Shown one piece after another: positions 37,578 to 47,682 of a stretch of DNA of 64,000 nucleotides. The first letter of the stretch is position 1. Every line of letters begins with the position of its first letter. The notes under the pieces are model-generated. The model was not told the DNA's origin, did not search any database, and was given only the letters and a program-made list of their open reading frames with translations. This DNA comes from CALSMU01 sp965230225 (lineage in GTDB: Bacteria; Bacteroidota; Bacteroidia; Flavobacteriales_D; Parvicellaceae): assembly GCA_965230225.1 (NCBI GenBank), contig CBDDKM010000010.1:1103747-1167746 (forward strand), given 5' to 3'. The position numbers and the translations under genes were made by a program.

Positions 37578-38699
37578 ATGAGCACTACAACTGTAAATAA
37601 CACCTTCAAAAGCAAAGAATACTTTGTTAACATGGGCCCACAACACCCTTCCACACACGGTGTTTTGCGGTTGGTGCTCACTTTAGATGGAGAAATTATT
37701 AGAAAGGTAGAGCCACACATCGGCTACGTACATCGATCCATTGAGAAAATGTGCGAAAAAGATTCCTACCAACAAATTGTTCACCTTACCGACCGATTGG
37801 ACTACCTCTCGTCTCACATGAACAATGAGGCCGTTTGTTTGGCTGTAGAAAAAGGCCTTGAACTGGAAGTATCGGACAGGGTTAAAGTGATTAGAACAAT
37901 TATTAGCGAACTTTCCAGGTTAGCATCACATCAATTATGGTGGGGTGTAATGGGAATGGATCTTGGTGCTATTACTACATTTATGTATGGTTTCCGAGAC
38001 AGAGACATGATCATCGATATCTTTGAAGAAACCTGTGGAGCAAGACTTACCATGAACTACAATATTCCTGGTGGGTTGATGTTTGATATTCACCCAAACT
38101 TCCAAAGAAGAGTTAAAGAGTTCATCAAGCACTTCAAAACTAAACTTCCTGAATACGATGAGCTACTAACCGGAAACGTTATTTTCCAGGAAAGAACAAA
38201 AGGTATTGGAATACTTACAAAGGAAGATGCCATTTCTTACGGAGTTACAGGACCTTCTGGTAGAGCTTCTGGTTTTGCTTGCGATGTACGAAAACTAGAA
38301 CCATATAGTGCATACGATCGAGTAAAATTCAAAGAAATAACTTATGGCGAAGGGGATTGCCTGGCACGATATAAAGCCAGAATTGAAGAAATGTGGCAGT
38401 CCATGTACATTATTGAACAGCTAATAGACAATATTCCGGAAGGAAACATTCAAGAAAAAACTAAAGCCGTTATCAAACTTCCGGTGGGAGAATACTACCA
38501 ACGAGTAGAAAGTGCAAGAGGTGAGTTTGGTGCATATATCATTAGCGACAATAAAAAGAACCCATATAGAGTAAAATTCAGGTCTCCCGGATATGCCAAT
38601 TTATCTGCTCTCGATCACATGTCCAGAGGATGTAAAATAGCAGATTTGGTGGCCATCATGTCCACCCTGGACTTAGTAATACCAGATATTGACAGATAA
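37578..38699 (+). CDS. nuoD: NADH-quinone oxidoreductase subunit D
   Basis: A 373-residue subunit of the quinone-reducing module, a relative of the [NiFe]-hydrogenase large subunit without the metal ligands. Visible signatures: [52 protein letters not shown] and the closing [19 protein letters not shown]. It is not fused to NuoC. The gene starts directly after the nuoC stop and overlaps nuoH by one base. Confidence 0.96.
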   Translation: MSTTTVNNTFKSKEYFVNMGPQHPSTHGVLRLVLTLDGEIIRKVEPHIGYVHRSIEKMCEKDSYQQIVHLTDRLDYLSSHMNNEAVCLAVEKGLELEVSDRVKVIRTIISELSRLASHQLWWGVMGMDLGAITTFMYGFRDRDMIIDIFEETCGARLTMNYNIPGGLMFDIHPNFQRRVKEFIKHFKTKLPEYDELLTGNVIFQERTKGIGILTKEDAISYGVTGPSGRASGFACDVRKLEPYSAYDRVKFKEITYGEGDCLARYKARIEEMWQSMYIIEQLIDNIPEGNIQEKTKAVIKLPVGEYYQRVESARGEFGAYIISDNKKNPYRVKFRSPGYANLSALDHMSRGCKIADLVAIMSTLDLVIPDIDR

Positions 38700-39793
38700 T
38701 GGCTAAAGAGAGTTTCATATACGATTTTTCTGTTCTTACCGGAGCTATTCACGACTGGCTAGCTGGTATGCTAAACCCTACCTGGACAAGCATTGTGGAA
38801 ATGGTTCTTGTGGGAATTTGTTTCCTGCTACTTTTCACCATTTTAGGGTTGGTATTGGTTCTTGCGGAAAGAAAGGTTTGTGCATTTTTCCAACTCCGAC
38901 TTGGACCTAACCGAGTTGGACCATGGGGATTGATGCAAACTGCAGCAGACGCCATTAAGCTTCTTTTAAAAGAGCCTTTAGCCACTGCAAGCTCAGATAA
39001 ATTCTTATTTAACATTGCTCCATTCTTTGTGATCATCGCTTCGTTTATGGCCATTGCCGCCATACCGTTTGCCTATGGTCTACACGCTTTTGATTTAGAT
39101 ATTGGAGTCTTTTACGTAATTGCAGTTTCATCCATTGGGGTGATAGGCATACTGCTTGCCGGATGGTCTAGTAACAACAAGTATTCACTATTAGGAGCCA
39201 TGAGAAGTGGTGCTCAGGTTGTAAGTTATGAGTTATCTGTAGGACTTTCTTTAATTACTATTGTCGTACTTACAGGAAGTCTTCAGTTATCCACCATTGT
39301 GGAGAGTCAAGCAGATGGATGGTGGATATTTAAAGGGCACATTCCTGCCTTTATAGCATTTGTTATTTTCTTAATTGCCAGTACGGCCGAAACAAACAGA
39401 GGACCATTTGATATGGCTGAAGCAGAATCGGAATTAACCGCAGGGTTCCACACGGAATACTCAGGTATGAAATTCGCTTTTTTCTTCCTGGCTGAGTTTG
39501 TAAACATGTTCATCGTTGCCTCTATTGGAGCAACTGTTTTCTTAGGTGGTTGGATGCCGCTACATTTTGGCGGACTCGCAGGGTTTAACGAAATCATGGA
39601 CTTCATTCCCCCTGTTTTCTGGTTCCTTGGAAAAGTTTCTTTCCTCATCTTTTTAATGATGTGGTTTAAATGGACATTCCCAAGATTGAGAATTGACCAA
39701 TTACTTACTCTGGAGTGGAAGTTCCTACTTCCAATTAACTTATTGAATTTAATCTTAATGGCATTTCTTGCCTTAATGGGCTGGCATTTTTAG
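38699..39793 (+). CDS. nuoH: NADH-quinone oxidoreductase subunit H
   Basis: A 364-residue membrane subunit with about eight helices that forms the quinone tunnel with NuoB and NuoD. Signatures: [20 protein letters not shown], and the loop [20 protein letters not shown] with its conserved acidic residues. Notably it follows nuoD directly, at the place where nuoEFG stand in the standard 14-gene operon; there is no remnant of those genes between. Confidence 0.96.
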   Translation: MAKESFIYDFSVLTGAIHDWLAGMLNPTWTSIVEMVLVGICFLLLFTILGLVLVLAERKVCAFFQLRLGPNRVGPWGLMQTAADAIKLLLKEPLATASSDKFLFNIAPFFVIIASFMAIAAIPFAYGLHAFDLDIGVFYVIAVSSIGVIGILLAGWSSNNKYSLLGAMRSGAQVVSYELSVGLSLITIVVLTGSLQLSTIVESQADGWWIFKGHIPAFIAFVIFLIASTAETNRGPFDMAEAESELTAGFHTEYSGMKFAFFFLAEFVNMFIVASIGATVFLGGWMPLHFGGLAGFNEIMDFIPPVFWFLGKVSFLIFLMMWFKWTFPRLRIDQLLTLEWKFLLPINLLNLILMAFLALMGWHF

Positions 39794-39794
39794 C

Positions 39795-40283
39795 ATGGGA
39801 GCGGTAAAGAAATACATAACAGATATTGTAGGTGGTGTAAAAACACTTCTTAAAGGAATGAAGGTAACGGGGTACTATTTTACCCATGCCAATAAAGAAA
39901 TCATTACAAGGCAATACCCTGACAATAGAGATGAGCTCAAAATGTTTGAGCGATTTAGAGGAGAGGTAGTGATGCCACATGACGAAAACAACGAACACGC
40001 TTGTACCGGGTGCTCTGCCTGTGAATTGGCTTGCCCTAATGGCACTATCGAAATTGTAAGTGATCGAGTTGTTGATGAAGAAACAGGAAAAAAGAAAAAG
40101 ATCATCGTAAAACACATCTACCATTTTGCCATGTGTACGCAGTGTAACTTATGCATTCCGGCGTGCCCAACTGATGCTATTGTGATGGCTCAAACATTTG
40201 AGAATGCAGTATACGATCGATCCCAACTAACTAAAGTATTGAACAAACCTGGATCAAAGGTTAGAAAAGATGTAAAGGAATAA
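39795..40283 (+). CDS. nuoI: NADH-quinone oxidoreductase subunit I
   Basis: A 162-residue protein with two [4Fe-4S] motifs, CTGCSACELACPNG and CTQCNLCIPACPTD, which carry clusters N6a and N6b. In complexes without NuoEFG, NuoI is the entry point for electrons and is thought to be where ferredoxin docks. Start is 1 bp after the nuoH stop; stop overlaps nuoJ by one base. Confidence 0.95.
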   Translation: MGAVKKYITDIVGGVKTLLKGMKVTGYYFTHANKEIITRQYPDNRDELKMFERFRGEVVMPHDENNEHACTGCSACELACPNGTIEIVSDRVVDEETGKKKKIIVKHIYHFAMCTQCNLCIPACPTDAIVMAQTFENAVYDRSQLTKVLNKPGSKVRKDVKE

Positions 40284-40792
40284 TGCAACAAGTCATTTTT
40301 TACATATTAGCCGCAATTATCATGTTCTTCTCGCTACTAACCGTAACAAGTAAAAGAATATTACGTGCAGCAGTATATCTACTCTTTGTATTGGTTGCCA
40401 CCGCTGGGTTATACTTCATGTTCAACTACAACTTCCTGGCGGCAGTTCAGCTTACTGTATATGCCGGGGGGATAGTTGTATTAATGATATTCTCCATCTT
40501 CCTTACAGGACAACTTAATCAGAGCCTGGACTTTGGAGAAATGAAGAAATCCATTTTTACGGGTGTAGCCTGCTTCACAGGAGCAGTATTAACAATACAG
40601 GTAATATCCAAATACGATTTTACACCTCATCAGGGAATAGAAGCAGATAGCTCTGTTCAAAATATTGGAAGAGCCCTGCTAAGTTATGGGGATAATGGGT
40701 ACGTACTTCCATTTGAAGTAATCAGTGTTCTATTATTGGCTGCTATGGTAGGAGCCATTGTCATTGCTAAAAAACCGAAAAGTCATGATTGA
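40283..40792 (+). CDS. nuoJ: NADH-quinone oxidoreductase subunit J
   Basis: A 169-residue membrane subunit with five helices. Family marks include the hydrophobic start, FMFNYNFLAAVQLTVYAGGIVVLMIFSIFL (in part: AAVQLTVYAGGIVVL) and the last helix VISVLLLAAMVGAIVIA. It helps to couple quinone reduction to proton movement. It overlaps nuoK by 8 bp. Confidence 0.94.
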   Translation: MQQVIFYILAAIIMFFSLLTVTSKRILRAAVYLLFVLVATAGLYFMFNYNFLAAVQLTVYAGGIVVLMIFSIFLTGQLNQSLDFGEMKKSIFTGVACFTGAVLTIQVISKYDFTPHQGIEADSSVQNIGRALLSYGDNGYVLPFEVISVLLLAAMVGAIVIAKKPKSHD

Positions 40793-41102
40793 AGGAGTTG
40801 GACTAAATGACATATTGATTTTAACCACCATCATGTTCTTTATTGGTGTATACGGTTTCATTGTTCGAAAGAATCTTATCACCGTGTTAATGGCTACAGA
40901 ACTAATCCTAAATGCTGTAAACATCAACTTTGTGGCATTTAACAAGTACCTCTACAACGACCAATTACAAGGGCATTTTTTCACCTTGTTCATTATAGCG
41001 GTTGCTGCTGCCGAAGCTGCAATTGCCATAGCAATCATTATTAATCTCTATCGAAAATACAAGTCAGTAGATGGAGAAGAAATTAACACCATGAAACATT
41101 AA
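40785..41102 (+). CDS. nuoK: NADH-quinone oxidoreductase subunit K
   Basis: A 105-residue subunit with three helices and the two buried glutamates of the family (ATELILNAVNINF and AAAEAAIAIAIIINLYR). I choose ATG 40785 (MIEGVGLND), overlapping the nuoJ end; the longer frame from 40758 adds nine residues coded within nuoJ. Part of the proton path. Confidence 0.94.
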   Translation: MIEGVGLNDILILTTIMFFIGVYGFIVRKNLITVLMATELILNAVNINFVAFNKYLYNDQLQGHFFTLFIIAVAAAEAAIAIAIIINLYRKYKSVDGEEINTMKH

Positions 41103-41113
41103 ACGGCAAAGCA

Positions 41114-43027
41114 ATGAACGTAGTTTATACCATAGCCATACCACTTGTTTTACTTCTATCATTCCTGATTATTGGTCTGCTAGGAAGTAGAATGAAACCT
41201 AAGGTAGCCGGGCTTCTGGGAACTTCTTCTGTTTTCCTTGCTGCCATTACCTCCTACTACACTGCATATCAATACTTCTTTGTACATGGTAAGGTAGATG
41301 GAGTTTATCAAATGTTTGTGGAAAAAGTGGAGTGGTTAAGATTCTCCGATCAGCTAGTAATTGATCTGGGTACACTAATCGACCCTATATCCGTAATGAT
41401 GCTTGTGGTCATCACCACCATTTCATTACTCGTGCACATATACAGTTTGGGGTACATGAAAGGTGATCAGGGGTTTGCAAAATTCTATGCTTACCTATCA
41501 CTGTTTACCTTCTCCATGCTTGGGCTTGTTATGGCCACCAACATCTTCCAAATGTATATGTTCTGGGAATTGGTGGGGTTATCTTCTTACTTGCTCATTG
41601 GATTCTATTATCAAAAACCTTCGGCTGTTTCTGCATCGAAAAAAGCATTTATTGTTACACGATTTGCCGACCTCGGATTCCTCATTGGGATTCTATTTTT
41701 ATCGTATACTTCAGGTTCCTTTGACTTCCAATACATCAACGAAAATGCACCGGCAATTGCCAGTGCTGCTGGAATGGGATTCATGGGGCTATCCATCTTA
41801 ACCTGGGCACTCATCTTAATCTTCATTGGAGGAGCAGGTAAATCTGCCATGTTTCCGTTACATATTTGGCTACCTGATGCAATGGAAGGGCCAACGCCAG
41901 TGTCCGCATTAATTCATGCAGCAACCATGGTTGTTGCAGGTGTTTATTTGGTGGCCAGATTATTCCCAATATTCCATGCCGCAGATCCAATCGCACTAGA
42001 AATTGTTGCCATTGTAGGAGCTTTCTCTTCTTTGTTTGCAGCCATTATTGCCTGTACTCAAATAGACATTAAGAGGGTATTAGCCTTTTCTACCATGTCT
42101 CAAATCGGGTATATGATGCTGGCACTGGGTGTTTCAGATTACGACGGACACGAAGGTGTAGGATATATGTCGTCCATGTTCCATTTATTTACTCATGCTA
42201 TGTTTAAGGCCCTCCTATTCTTAGGAGCCGGTTCGATCATTCATGCTGTGCATAGTAATAACCTCACAGATATGGGAGGGCTAAGAAAATACATGACCTG
42301 GACTCACCTCACTTTCTTAATAGCCTGTATTGCCATAGCAGGAATCCCTCCATTTGCAGGGTTCTTTAGTAAGGACGAAATTTTGGTTGCTGCCAAGCAC
42401 CACCACATTATTTACTACATATCAGGTTCCTTTGTAGCCTTTTTAACAGCCTTTTACATGTTCCGTCTATACTTTGGGGTTTTCTGGGGTGTAGATCGAA
42501 AATATGAACATGCCCCTCATGAGTCTCCTGCAACCATGTTAACGCCATTGTTTATTCTTGCAGTAGCTGCAGCAACAGTTGGATTACTACCGTTCAGCGA
42601 ATATATCACTGCTGATGGAAAAGGATTCGAAGGACATATCGATTGGTCCGTTGGAGGACCATCCATCGTTATTGCTTTAGCCGGAATCTTATTAGCATTC
42701 ATTCTATACAAGAAAGAAAGTCCAATTCCAACTAGAATAGCCAATGGCTTAGGAGGATTCTATAAAACAGTATACAAGAAGTTCTACTTCGATGAGATAT
42801 ATCTATTCGTTACTCATAAAATCATTTTCAATTGCATTTCTAAACCCATTGCCTGGTTCGACAGGAATGTTGTTGATGGAGCAATGAACGGAATTGCCGG
42901 AGTAACCAACTATGTTTCGGATGAAATTAAGGGAATGCAATCCGGGCAGTTCCAGCACTATGCTCTCGGGTTTATGATTGGAACATTAGGCCTCACTTTA
43001 TTAATCATTTATTGTTTGATCGGATAA
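41114..43027 (+). CDS. nuoL: NADH-quinone oxidoreductase subunit L
   Basis: A 637-residue antiporter-like proton-pumping subunit. Signatures: FWELVGLSSYLLIGFYY, GKSAMFPLHIWLPDAMEGPT, SALIHAATMVVAGVYLV and the long C-terminal lateral helix region. It lies at the far end of the membrane arm. Gap of 11 bp to nuoK and 9 bp to nuoM. Confidence 0.96.
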   Translation: MNVVYTIAIPLVLLLSFLIIGLLGSRMKPKVAGLLGTSSVFLAAITSYYTAYQYFFVHGKVDGVYQMFVEKVEWLRFSDQLVIDLGTLIDPISVMMLVVITTISLLVHIYSLGYMKGDQGFAKFYAYLSLFTFSMLGLVMATNIFQMYMFWELVGLSSYLLIGFYYQKPSAVSASKKAFIVTRFADLGFLIGILFLSYTSGSFDFQYINENAPAIASAAGMGFMGLSILTWALILIFIGGAGKSAMFPLHIWLPDAMEGPTPVSALIHAATMVVAGVYLVARLFPIFHAADPIALEIVAIVGAFSSLFAAIIACTQIDIKRVLAFSTMSQIGYMMLALGVSDYDGHEGVGYMSSMFHLFTHAMFKALLFLGAGSIIHAVHSNNLTDMGGLRKYMTWTHLTFLIACIAIAGIPPFAGFFSKDEILVAAKHHHIIYYISGSFVAFLTAFYMFRLYFGVFWGVDRKYEHAPHESPATMLTPLFILAVAAATVGLLPFSEYITADGKGFEGHIDWSVGGPSIVIALAGILLAFILYKKESPIPTRIANGLGGFYKTVYKKFYFDEIYLFVTHKIIFNCISKPIAWFDRNVVDGAMNGIAGVTNYVSDEIKGMQSGQFQHYALGFMIGTLGLTLLIIYCLIG

Positions 43028-43036
43028 CAGAAAACC

Positions 43037-44536
43037 ATGATACTATCACTACTAGTCATAATACCAATTCTTACCATCCTTGCACTGATGATGTGCAAAG
43101 GCATGAAACAGGTGAGAATGACTGCAGCCATAGGTATGGGGATCGAAATGTTGTATTCGATTTACTTGCTATTTGCCTACTTAGCGGAAAGAGAAGTAAA
43201 CAGTGATGAGTTTTTATTCATGGCTGACTATACCTGGTTCGAAAGCCTTAATATTCATTATTTAATAGGACTTGATGGTATTTCGGTGGTAATGATTCTA
43301 CTAACCGGAATAGTAACCTTTACTGGTGTTATGGCCTCCTGGAAAGTGGAACACCTCTCCAAAGAATTTTTCATTTCCCTTGTGTTATTAGCTAGTGGGG
43401 TATTTGGGTTCTTTATATCATTGGACCTATTTACAATGTTCCTTTTCTACGAAGTAGCGGTGATCCCGATGTACCTGCTAATTGGATTATGGGGAACCGG
43501 TAAAAAGGAGTATTCTGCCATGAAGCTAACCCTAATGCTAATGGGTGGGTCCGCCTTATTACTAGTTGGGATATTGGCCATTTATTTTAATTCAGACCCA
43601 ACTGGTGCAGGCCAATACACCTTTAACATGATTGAATTGGCTAAAAATACTATCCCATTGGATATTCAACGTTTTATTTTCCCACTGGTATTTATTGGGT
43701 TTGGTGCTTTAGGTGCGTTATTCCCCTTCCATACCTGGTCGCCAGATGGACATGCTTCTGCACCTACTGCAGTTTCAATGCTTCATGCTGGAGTACTAAT
43801 GAAACTGGGAGGATATGGATGTCTGAGGGTTGCCATTTACCTGTTACCTGAAGCCGCTCAGGAAATGTCTACCTTCTTCTTAGTATTAACGGGTATCAGT
43901 GTCATCTACGGTGCTTTAGGAGCAGTGGTTCAAACCGATTTAAAATACATCAATGCCTACTCTTCAGTTAGCCATCTTGGGCTGGTATTGTTTGCTGTAC
44001 TAATGCTTAACAAAACTTCTTTTAATGGAGCCATTTTGCAGTCAATTTCTCACGGACTTATGACAGCGTTATTCTTTGCTCTTATAGGAATGATTTACGG
44101 CAGAACGCACACTAGAGATATTAGAAAGATGGCAGGTTTAATGAAGGTAATGCCATTCTTAGCCGTCTGTTATGTCATTGCGGGTATGGCTTCATTGGGG
44201 CTTCCAGGCTTAAGTGGTTTTGCTGCGGAGATGACCATTTTCGTTGGAGCATTTGAACATGCAGATATATTCCACCGAATAGTAACCATTGTGGCCGTTT
44301 CCTCTATTGTGGTTACAGCAGTTTACATACTAAGAGTAGTGGGTAAAATATTGCTTGGGCCAGTAGAGAATAAAGACCACTTAAAGTTAACTGATGCGGA
44401 ATGGCATGAGAAGTTAACCACAGTTATATTAATTCTGGCGGTTGCAGGAATGGGAATTGCTCCATATTGGTTAGCAGATGTGATCAACGAAAGTATGGAG
44501 CCTATTTGGATGAAAGTTTCAACGGTAATACAATAA
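43037..44536 (+). CDS. nuoM: NADH-quinone oxidoreductase subunit M
   Basis: A 499-residue antiporter-like subunit with about 14 helices. Signatures: LFYEVAVIPMYLLIGLWG with the key glutamate, FPFHTWSPDGHASAPTAVSM and SHGLMTALFFALIGMIYGRT. Middle proton pump of the membrane arm. Confidence 0.96.
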   Translation: MILSLLVIIPILTILALMMCKGMKQVRMTAAIGMGIEMLYSIYLLFAYLAEREVNSDEFLFMADYTWFESLNIHYLIGLDGISVVMILLTGIVTFTGVMASWKVEHLSKEFFISLVLLASGVFGFFISLDLFTMFLFYEVAVIPMYLLIGLWGTGKKEYSAMKLTLMLMGGSALLLVGILAIYFNSDPTGAGQYTFNMIELAKNTIPLDIQRFIFPLVFIGFGALGALFPFHTWSPDGHASAPTAVSMLHAGVLMKLGGYGCLRVAIYLLPEAAQEMSTFFLVLTGISVIYGALGAVVQTDLKYINAYSSVSHLGLVLFAVLMLNKTSFNGAILQSISHGLMTALFFALIGMIYGRTHTRDIRKMAGLMKVMPFLAVCYVIAGMASLGLPGLSGFAAEMTIFVGAFEHADIFHRIVTIVAVSSIVVTAVYILRVVGKILLGPVENKDHLKLTDAEWHEKLTTVILILAVAGMGIAPYWLADVINESMEPIWMKVSTVIQ

Positions 44537-44539
44537 AAC

Positions 44540-45979
44540 ATGGAACTAGAACAATTTTATATCATGAGACATGAACTGCTACTAACCATAGCAGCTTTAC
44601 TGTTTGTTATTGCCGAAATTGTAACTCCTTCCAACAAGCGAGACCGACTTCCAGGGTTTGCCGTTGGACTATTCGCTTTAATCACCATTATTGGTTTTAT
44701 CCCATCAGAACATGGAGTATTGTTCGGAGGAATGTACATCAGTAACCCCATGAACACTCTAGTTAAAAACATATTAAACATTGGTGTTTTTATAGTTGCC
44801 CTCCAATCCGTTGGATGGTTATCCTCACACCCTTCTAACAAGGAAAGAATTACGGAGTATTTTATGCTCATCATATCCACCTTGATGGGGATGAATTTTA
44901 TGATTTCCGCAGGAGATTTCTTAATGTTCTTTCTGGGGTTAGAACTAGCCACAATTCCAATGGCTGCATTGGTAGCTTATGATTTATGGAAAAACGAATC
45001 GGCCGAAGCAGGTGTAAAAATGGCTTTATCCGCCGCCCTATCTACAGGTGTATCTTTGTTTGGAGTTTCTATCATTTATGGAACAACCGGCTCAATTTAC
45101 TTTTCTGAAATAGCTCAAAATTTTAGTGGAGACACACTCTCATTAATAGGGTTCATCTTCTTCTTTTCCGGACTTGCATTTAAAATTTCTTTGGTCCCCT
45201 TCCATTTTTGGACGGCAGATGTATACCAGGGAGCTCCTATTGGAGTTACCTCCTATTTATCGGTTATTTCTAAAGGTGCAGCTGCTTTTGCGCTCATGAT
45301 TGTGCTCTTTACCGTATTCAGACACATCACCAATGTATGGCAAGATATACTTTACGTTGTATCAGTATCTACTATGACTATTGGTAATTTATTCGCCTTG
45401 CGTCAGCAAAACCTAAAACGGTTTCTTGCCTTTTCTTCCATAGCTCAGGCAGGATTTATATTGCTAGGTATTATTAGTGGAAGCTCTTACGGATCCACTT
45501 CGGTTATCTACTTCACATTAATCTACATATTCTCTAATTTGGCTGCTTTTGGTGTTATTTCTGTTATCTCCAATGCAACAGGAAAAGAAAACATGGACGA
45601 TTACAATGGCCTTTACCTCACTAACCCAAAACTTAGTTTGGTAATGACTCTAGCTCTTTTCTCTTTAGCAGGGATACCTCCAGTAGCAGGATTCTTTGGT
45701 AAGTTCTTTTTATTTACTTCCGCAGCAAGCGAAGGATATTATTGGCTAGTGCTTATTGCCGTATTAAACGCAACCATCTCTTTATATTACTACTTACTAG
45801 TGGTAAAAGCCATGTTCATTAACAAAAATGAAAACCCGATTGCCAAAATAAAGAGTTCCTTTTACGATAAAATTGCCATGACCATCTGTGTTATAGGTAT
45901 TCTATTTATTGGATTTTATGGCGATTTTTACGATTACATCGATTCCATCAGTCAAAAATTATTTAGCGCATGGCCATAA
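44540..45979 (+). CDS. nuoN: NADH-quinone oxidoreductase subunit N
   Basis: A 479-residue antiporter-like subunit. Signatures: FLGLELATIPMAALVAYDLW, VPFHFWTADVYQGAPIGVTS, and FSLAGIPPVAGFFGKFFLF. It is the last recognised nuo gene; its end overlaps a small unknown gene by 10 bp, so that gene is likely translated with it. Confidence 0.95.
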   Translation: MELEQFYIMRHELLLTIAALLFVIAEIVTPSNKRDRLPGFAVGLFALITIIGFIPSEHGVLFGGMYISNPMNTLVKNILNIGVFIVALQSVGWLSSHPSNKERITEYFMLIISTLMGMNFMISAGDFLMFFLGLELATIPMAALVAYDLWKNESAEAGVKMALSAALSTGVSLFGVSIIYGTTGSIYFSEIAQNFSGDTLSLIGFIFFFSGLAFKISLVPFHFWTADVYQGAPIGVTSYLSVISKGAAAFALMIVLFTVFRHITNVWQDILYVVSVSTMTIGNLFALRQQNLKRFLAFSSIAQAGFILLGIISGSSYGSTSVIYFTLIYIFSNLAAFGVISVISNATGKENMDDYNGLYLTNPKLSLVMTLALFSLAGIPPVAGFFGKFFLFTSAASEGYYWLVLIAVLNATISLYYYLLVVKAMFINKNENPIAKIKSSFYDKIAMTICVIGILFIGFYGDFYDYIDSISQKLFSAWP

Positions 45980-46302
45980 ATTCAGGAAAACATACAGAAA
46001 AAGTATTGGAAGATGTAATGTGCCGAATCATTGAATCCAAAATATCTGCCGAAAGAATGAACTTCCTAAAAGAGTTACTGGAGTTCAATGGGCAAGAAGT
46101 CATTGTTTCGGAGGAGAAAAAGAAAAACGAAGAGGATCCAACTCTATATACTATCGGAGTAACTGACTTGATATTCAATCCTGTTATTGCTGTTTACGAG
46201 AGAAAACTCAGAACGAAAGATGGTAAAAAGGTTAATGCTAAATACTGGAATCAAAAGAAAACAGATTTCTCACCAGACTACTGGAACAAGAAAAAATATT
46301 AG
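45970..46302 (+). CDS. Small protein of unknown function, coupled to nuoN
   Basis: A 110-residue soluble, charged protein that overlaps the nuoN end by 10 bp. An N-terminal helical part (KHTEKVLEDVMCRIIESKIS) is followed by a basic C-terminus with a doubled motif, KYWNQKKTDFSPDYWNKKKY. I know no family for it. Its place at the end of a nuo transcript could mean an assembly or accessory role, or chance. Confidence 0.5.
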   Translation: MAINSGKHTEKVLEDVMCRIIESKISAERMNFLKELLEFNGQEVIVSEEKKKNEEDPTLYTIGVTDLIFNPVIAVYERKLRTKDGKKVNAKYWNQKKTDFSPDYWNKKKY

Positions 46303-46637
46303 CTTTTAAATTCGTTTCGCAAAACCACTTTCTGAAACTCCCTTTCCAAAATCAATTTTGCCAAATTCCATTGTGGCTTTCCATCATTGCTATATATTTT
46401 CTGCTGGCTAACATCTACCCTGTACAGGAAATTCATTAGTTGATCTTCTTGTTGCTCCAACACCTGTTCTACCCATGTTAACAGCTCCTGCCAAAACACT
46501 TCTAAATCATCACTTTCTTCAAAAGTTTTATCCATTCCACTCATCTCCAAATCCTTATTGAGTTGTACCACCATTGCAGGTAAAACCCAACTTTGGTCAA
46601 GAGATATTCCTCGGTATTCTATAATATCTAACGGCAT
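46299..46637 (-). CDS. Hypothetical protein
   Basis: A 112-residue acidic protein with no signal peptide or membrane helix; Trp- and Gln-rich helical middle (WQELLTWVEQVLEQQEDQL). It overlaps the end of the preceding gene by 4 bp tail-to-tail and is divergent from the epimerase gene by 53 bp. No family recognised; coding status rests on an uninterrupted frame and normal composition. Confidence 0.5.
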   Translation of the reverse strand: MPLDIIEYRGISLDQSWVLPAMVVQLNKDLEMSGMDKTFEESDDLEVFWQELLTWVEQVLEQQEDQLMNFLYRVDVSQQKIYSNDGKPQWNLAKLILEREFQKVVLRNEFKS

Positions 46638-46690
46638 AAATTCGTAAATTCCAGCTAACTTTGTAAAGTTAAATAAAGGTACGGGATAAA

Positions 46691-47593
46691 ATGAAAGTAT
46701 TGATTACCGGCGGGTCCGGATTAATAGGAAAACAATTAACAAAAAAACTATTGGAAAAAGACGTTCCGGTAGTACACTTAACCCGTTCTAGAAACTCTGC
46801 TGCCGGAGTAAAAACCTACGAATGGAATTGGGAATCCGGACGAATTGACACGAAATGCTTTGAGGATGTTACCCATGTTGTGCATCTGGCAGGAGCTGGA
46901 ATTGCAGATCGATCCTGGACTATGAAACGAAAACGTTTTTTGGTTAAAAGTAGAGTTCATACTACCCGATTATTACATCAAAAAATCACTGCCCTTAACC
47001 TCCCTATTGAGGCATTCATTTCTGCTTCAGGAGTTGGGTACTACGGCGCCCAAACCATCGATAAAGTTTTTACCGAGGAAGATGCTTCACATGATGATTT
47101 TATAGCAAAATGTTGCATTCAATGGGAAAACTCTGCCGACCTATTTCAACACTATTGTAGAGTAGTTAAACTTAGAACCGGGATGGTATTGGCCCCCTAC
47201 GAAGGAGGATTACCCAAAATTGCATCTTCCATTAACATTGGATTAGGAGCTCCATTAGGGACAGGAAAGCAAGCCGTTCCGTGGATTCATATTGACGACA
47301 TGGTTGGACTCTACATGGAAGCCTTGCAAAACACCACTATGAAAGGAGTGTATAATGCGGTTGCTCCCGAACAAATCACTAATGCAGAATTGATTCGAAA
47401 CATCGCTTCAGCAATGAACAAAAAAATTCGATTAAAAAGGGTTCCTTCATTTGCTATTAAAACACTGTATGGAGAAATGAGCTTAATGGTTCTGGAAGGA
47501 AGTCAAGTTTCCTCCAATAAAACGGAAAATATACCTTTTGCTTTTCAATTTCCTAATAATTTAGAAGCATTGAAAAACATTTTTAATCGTTAA
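46691..47593 (+). CDS. TIGR01777-family NAD(P)-binding epimerase-like protein
   Basis: A 300-residue extended-SDR protein. It begins with the Rossmann motif ITGGSGLIGKQLTKKLL, contains VVHLAGAGIADRSWT, SASGVGYYG and the C-terminal block SSNKTENIPFAFQFPNNLEALKNIF that marks the YfcH/TIGR01777 (DUF1731) family. The family is widespread and its substrate is unknown. Confidence 0.88.
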   Translation: MKVLITGGSGLIGKQLTKKLLEKDVPVVHLTRSRNSAAGVKTYEWNWESGRIDTKCFEDVTHVVHLAGAGIADRSWTMKRKRFLVKSRVHTTRLLHQKITALNLPIEAFISASGVGYYGAQTIDKVFTEEDASHDDFIAKCCIQWENSADLFQHYCRVVKLRTGMVLAPYEGGLPKIASSINIGLGAPLGTGKQAVPWIHIDDMVGLYMEALQNTTMKGVYNAVAPEQITNAELIRNIASAMNKKIRLKRVPSFAIKTLYGEMSLMVLEGSQVSSNKTENIPFAFQFPNNLEALKNIFNR

Positions 47594-47682
47594 CATTGCA
47601 TTTTGGGTATTTAGTCAATTTTGAGAAACTAAATTCTTAAGAAAGGGTATAATCATATACCACCCTGACCATTAAACCATTT

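Noticed and set aside
47640..47670. Palindrome GGTATA-N4-TATACC ahead of the coiled-coil lipoprotein as an operator
   Set aside because: Arms of only 6 bp in AT-rich sequence; too likely by chance to list as a separate site.
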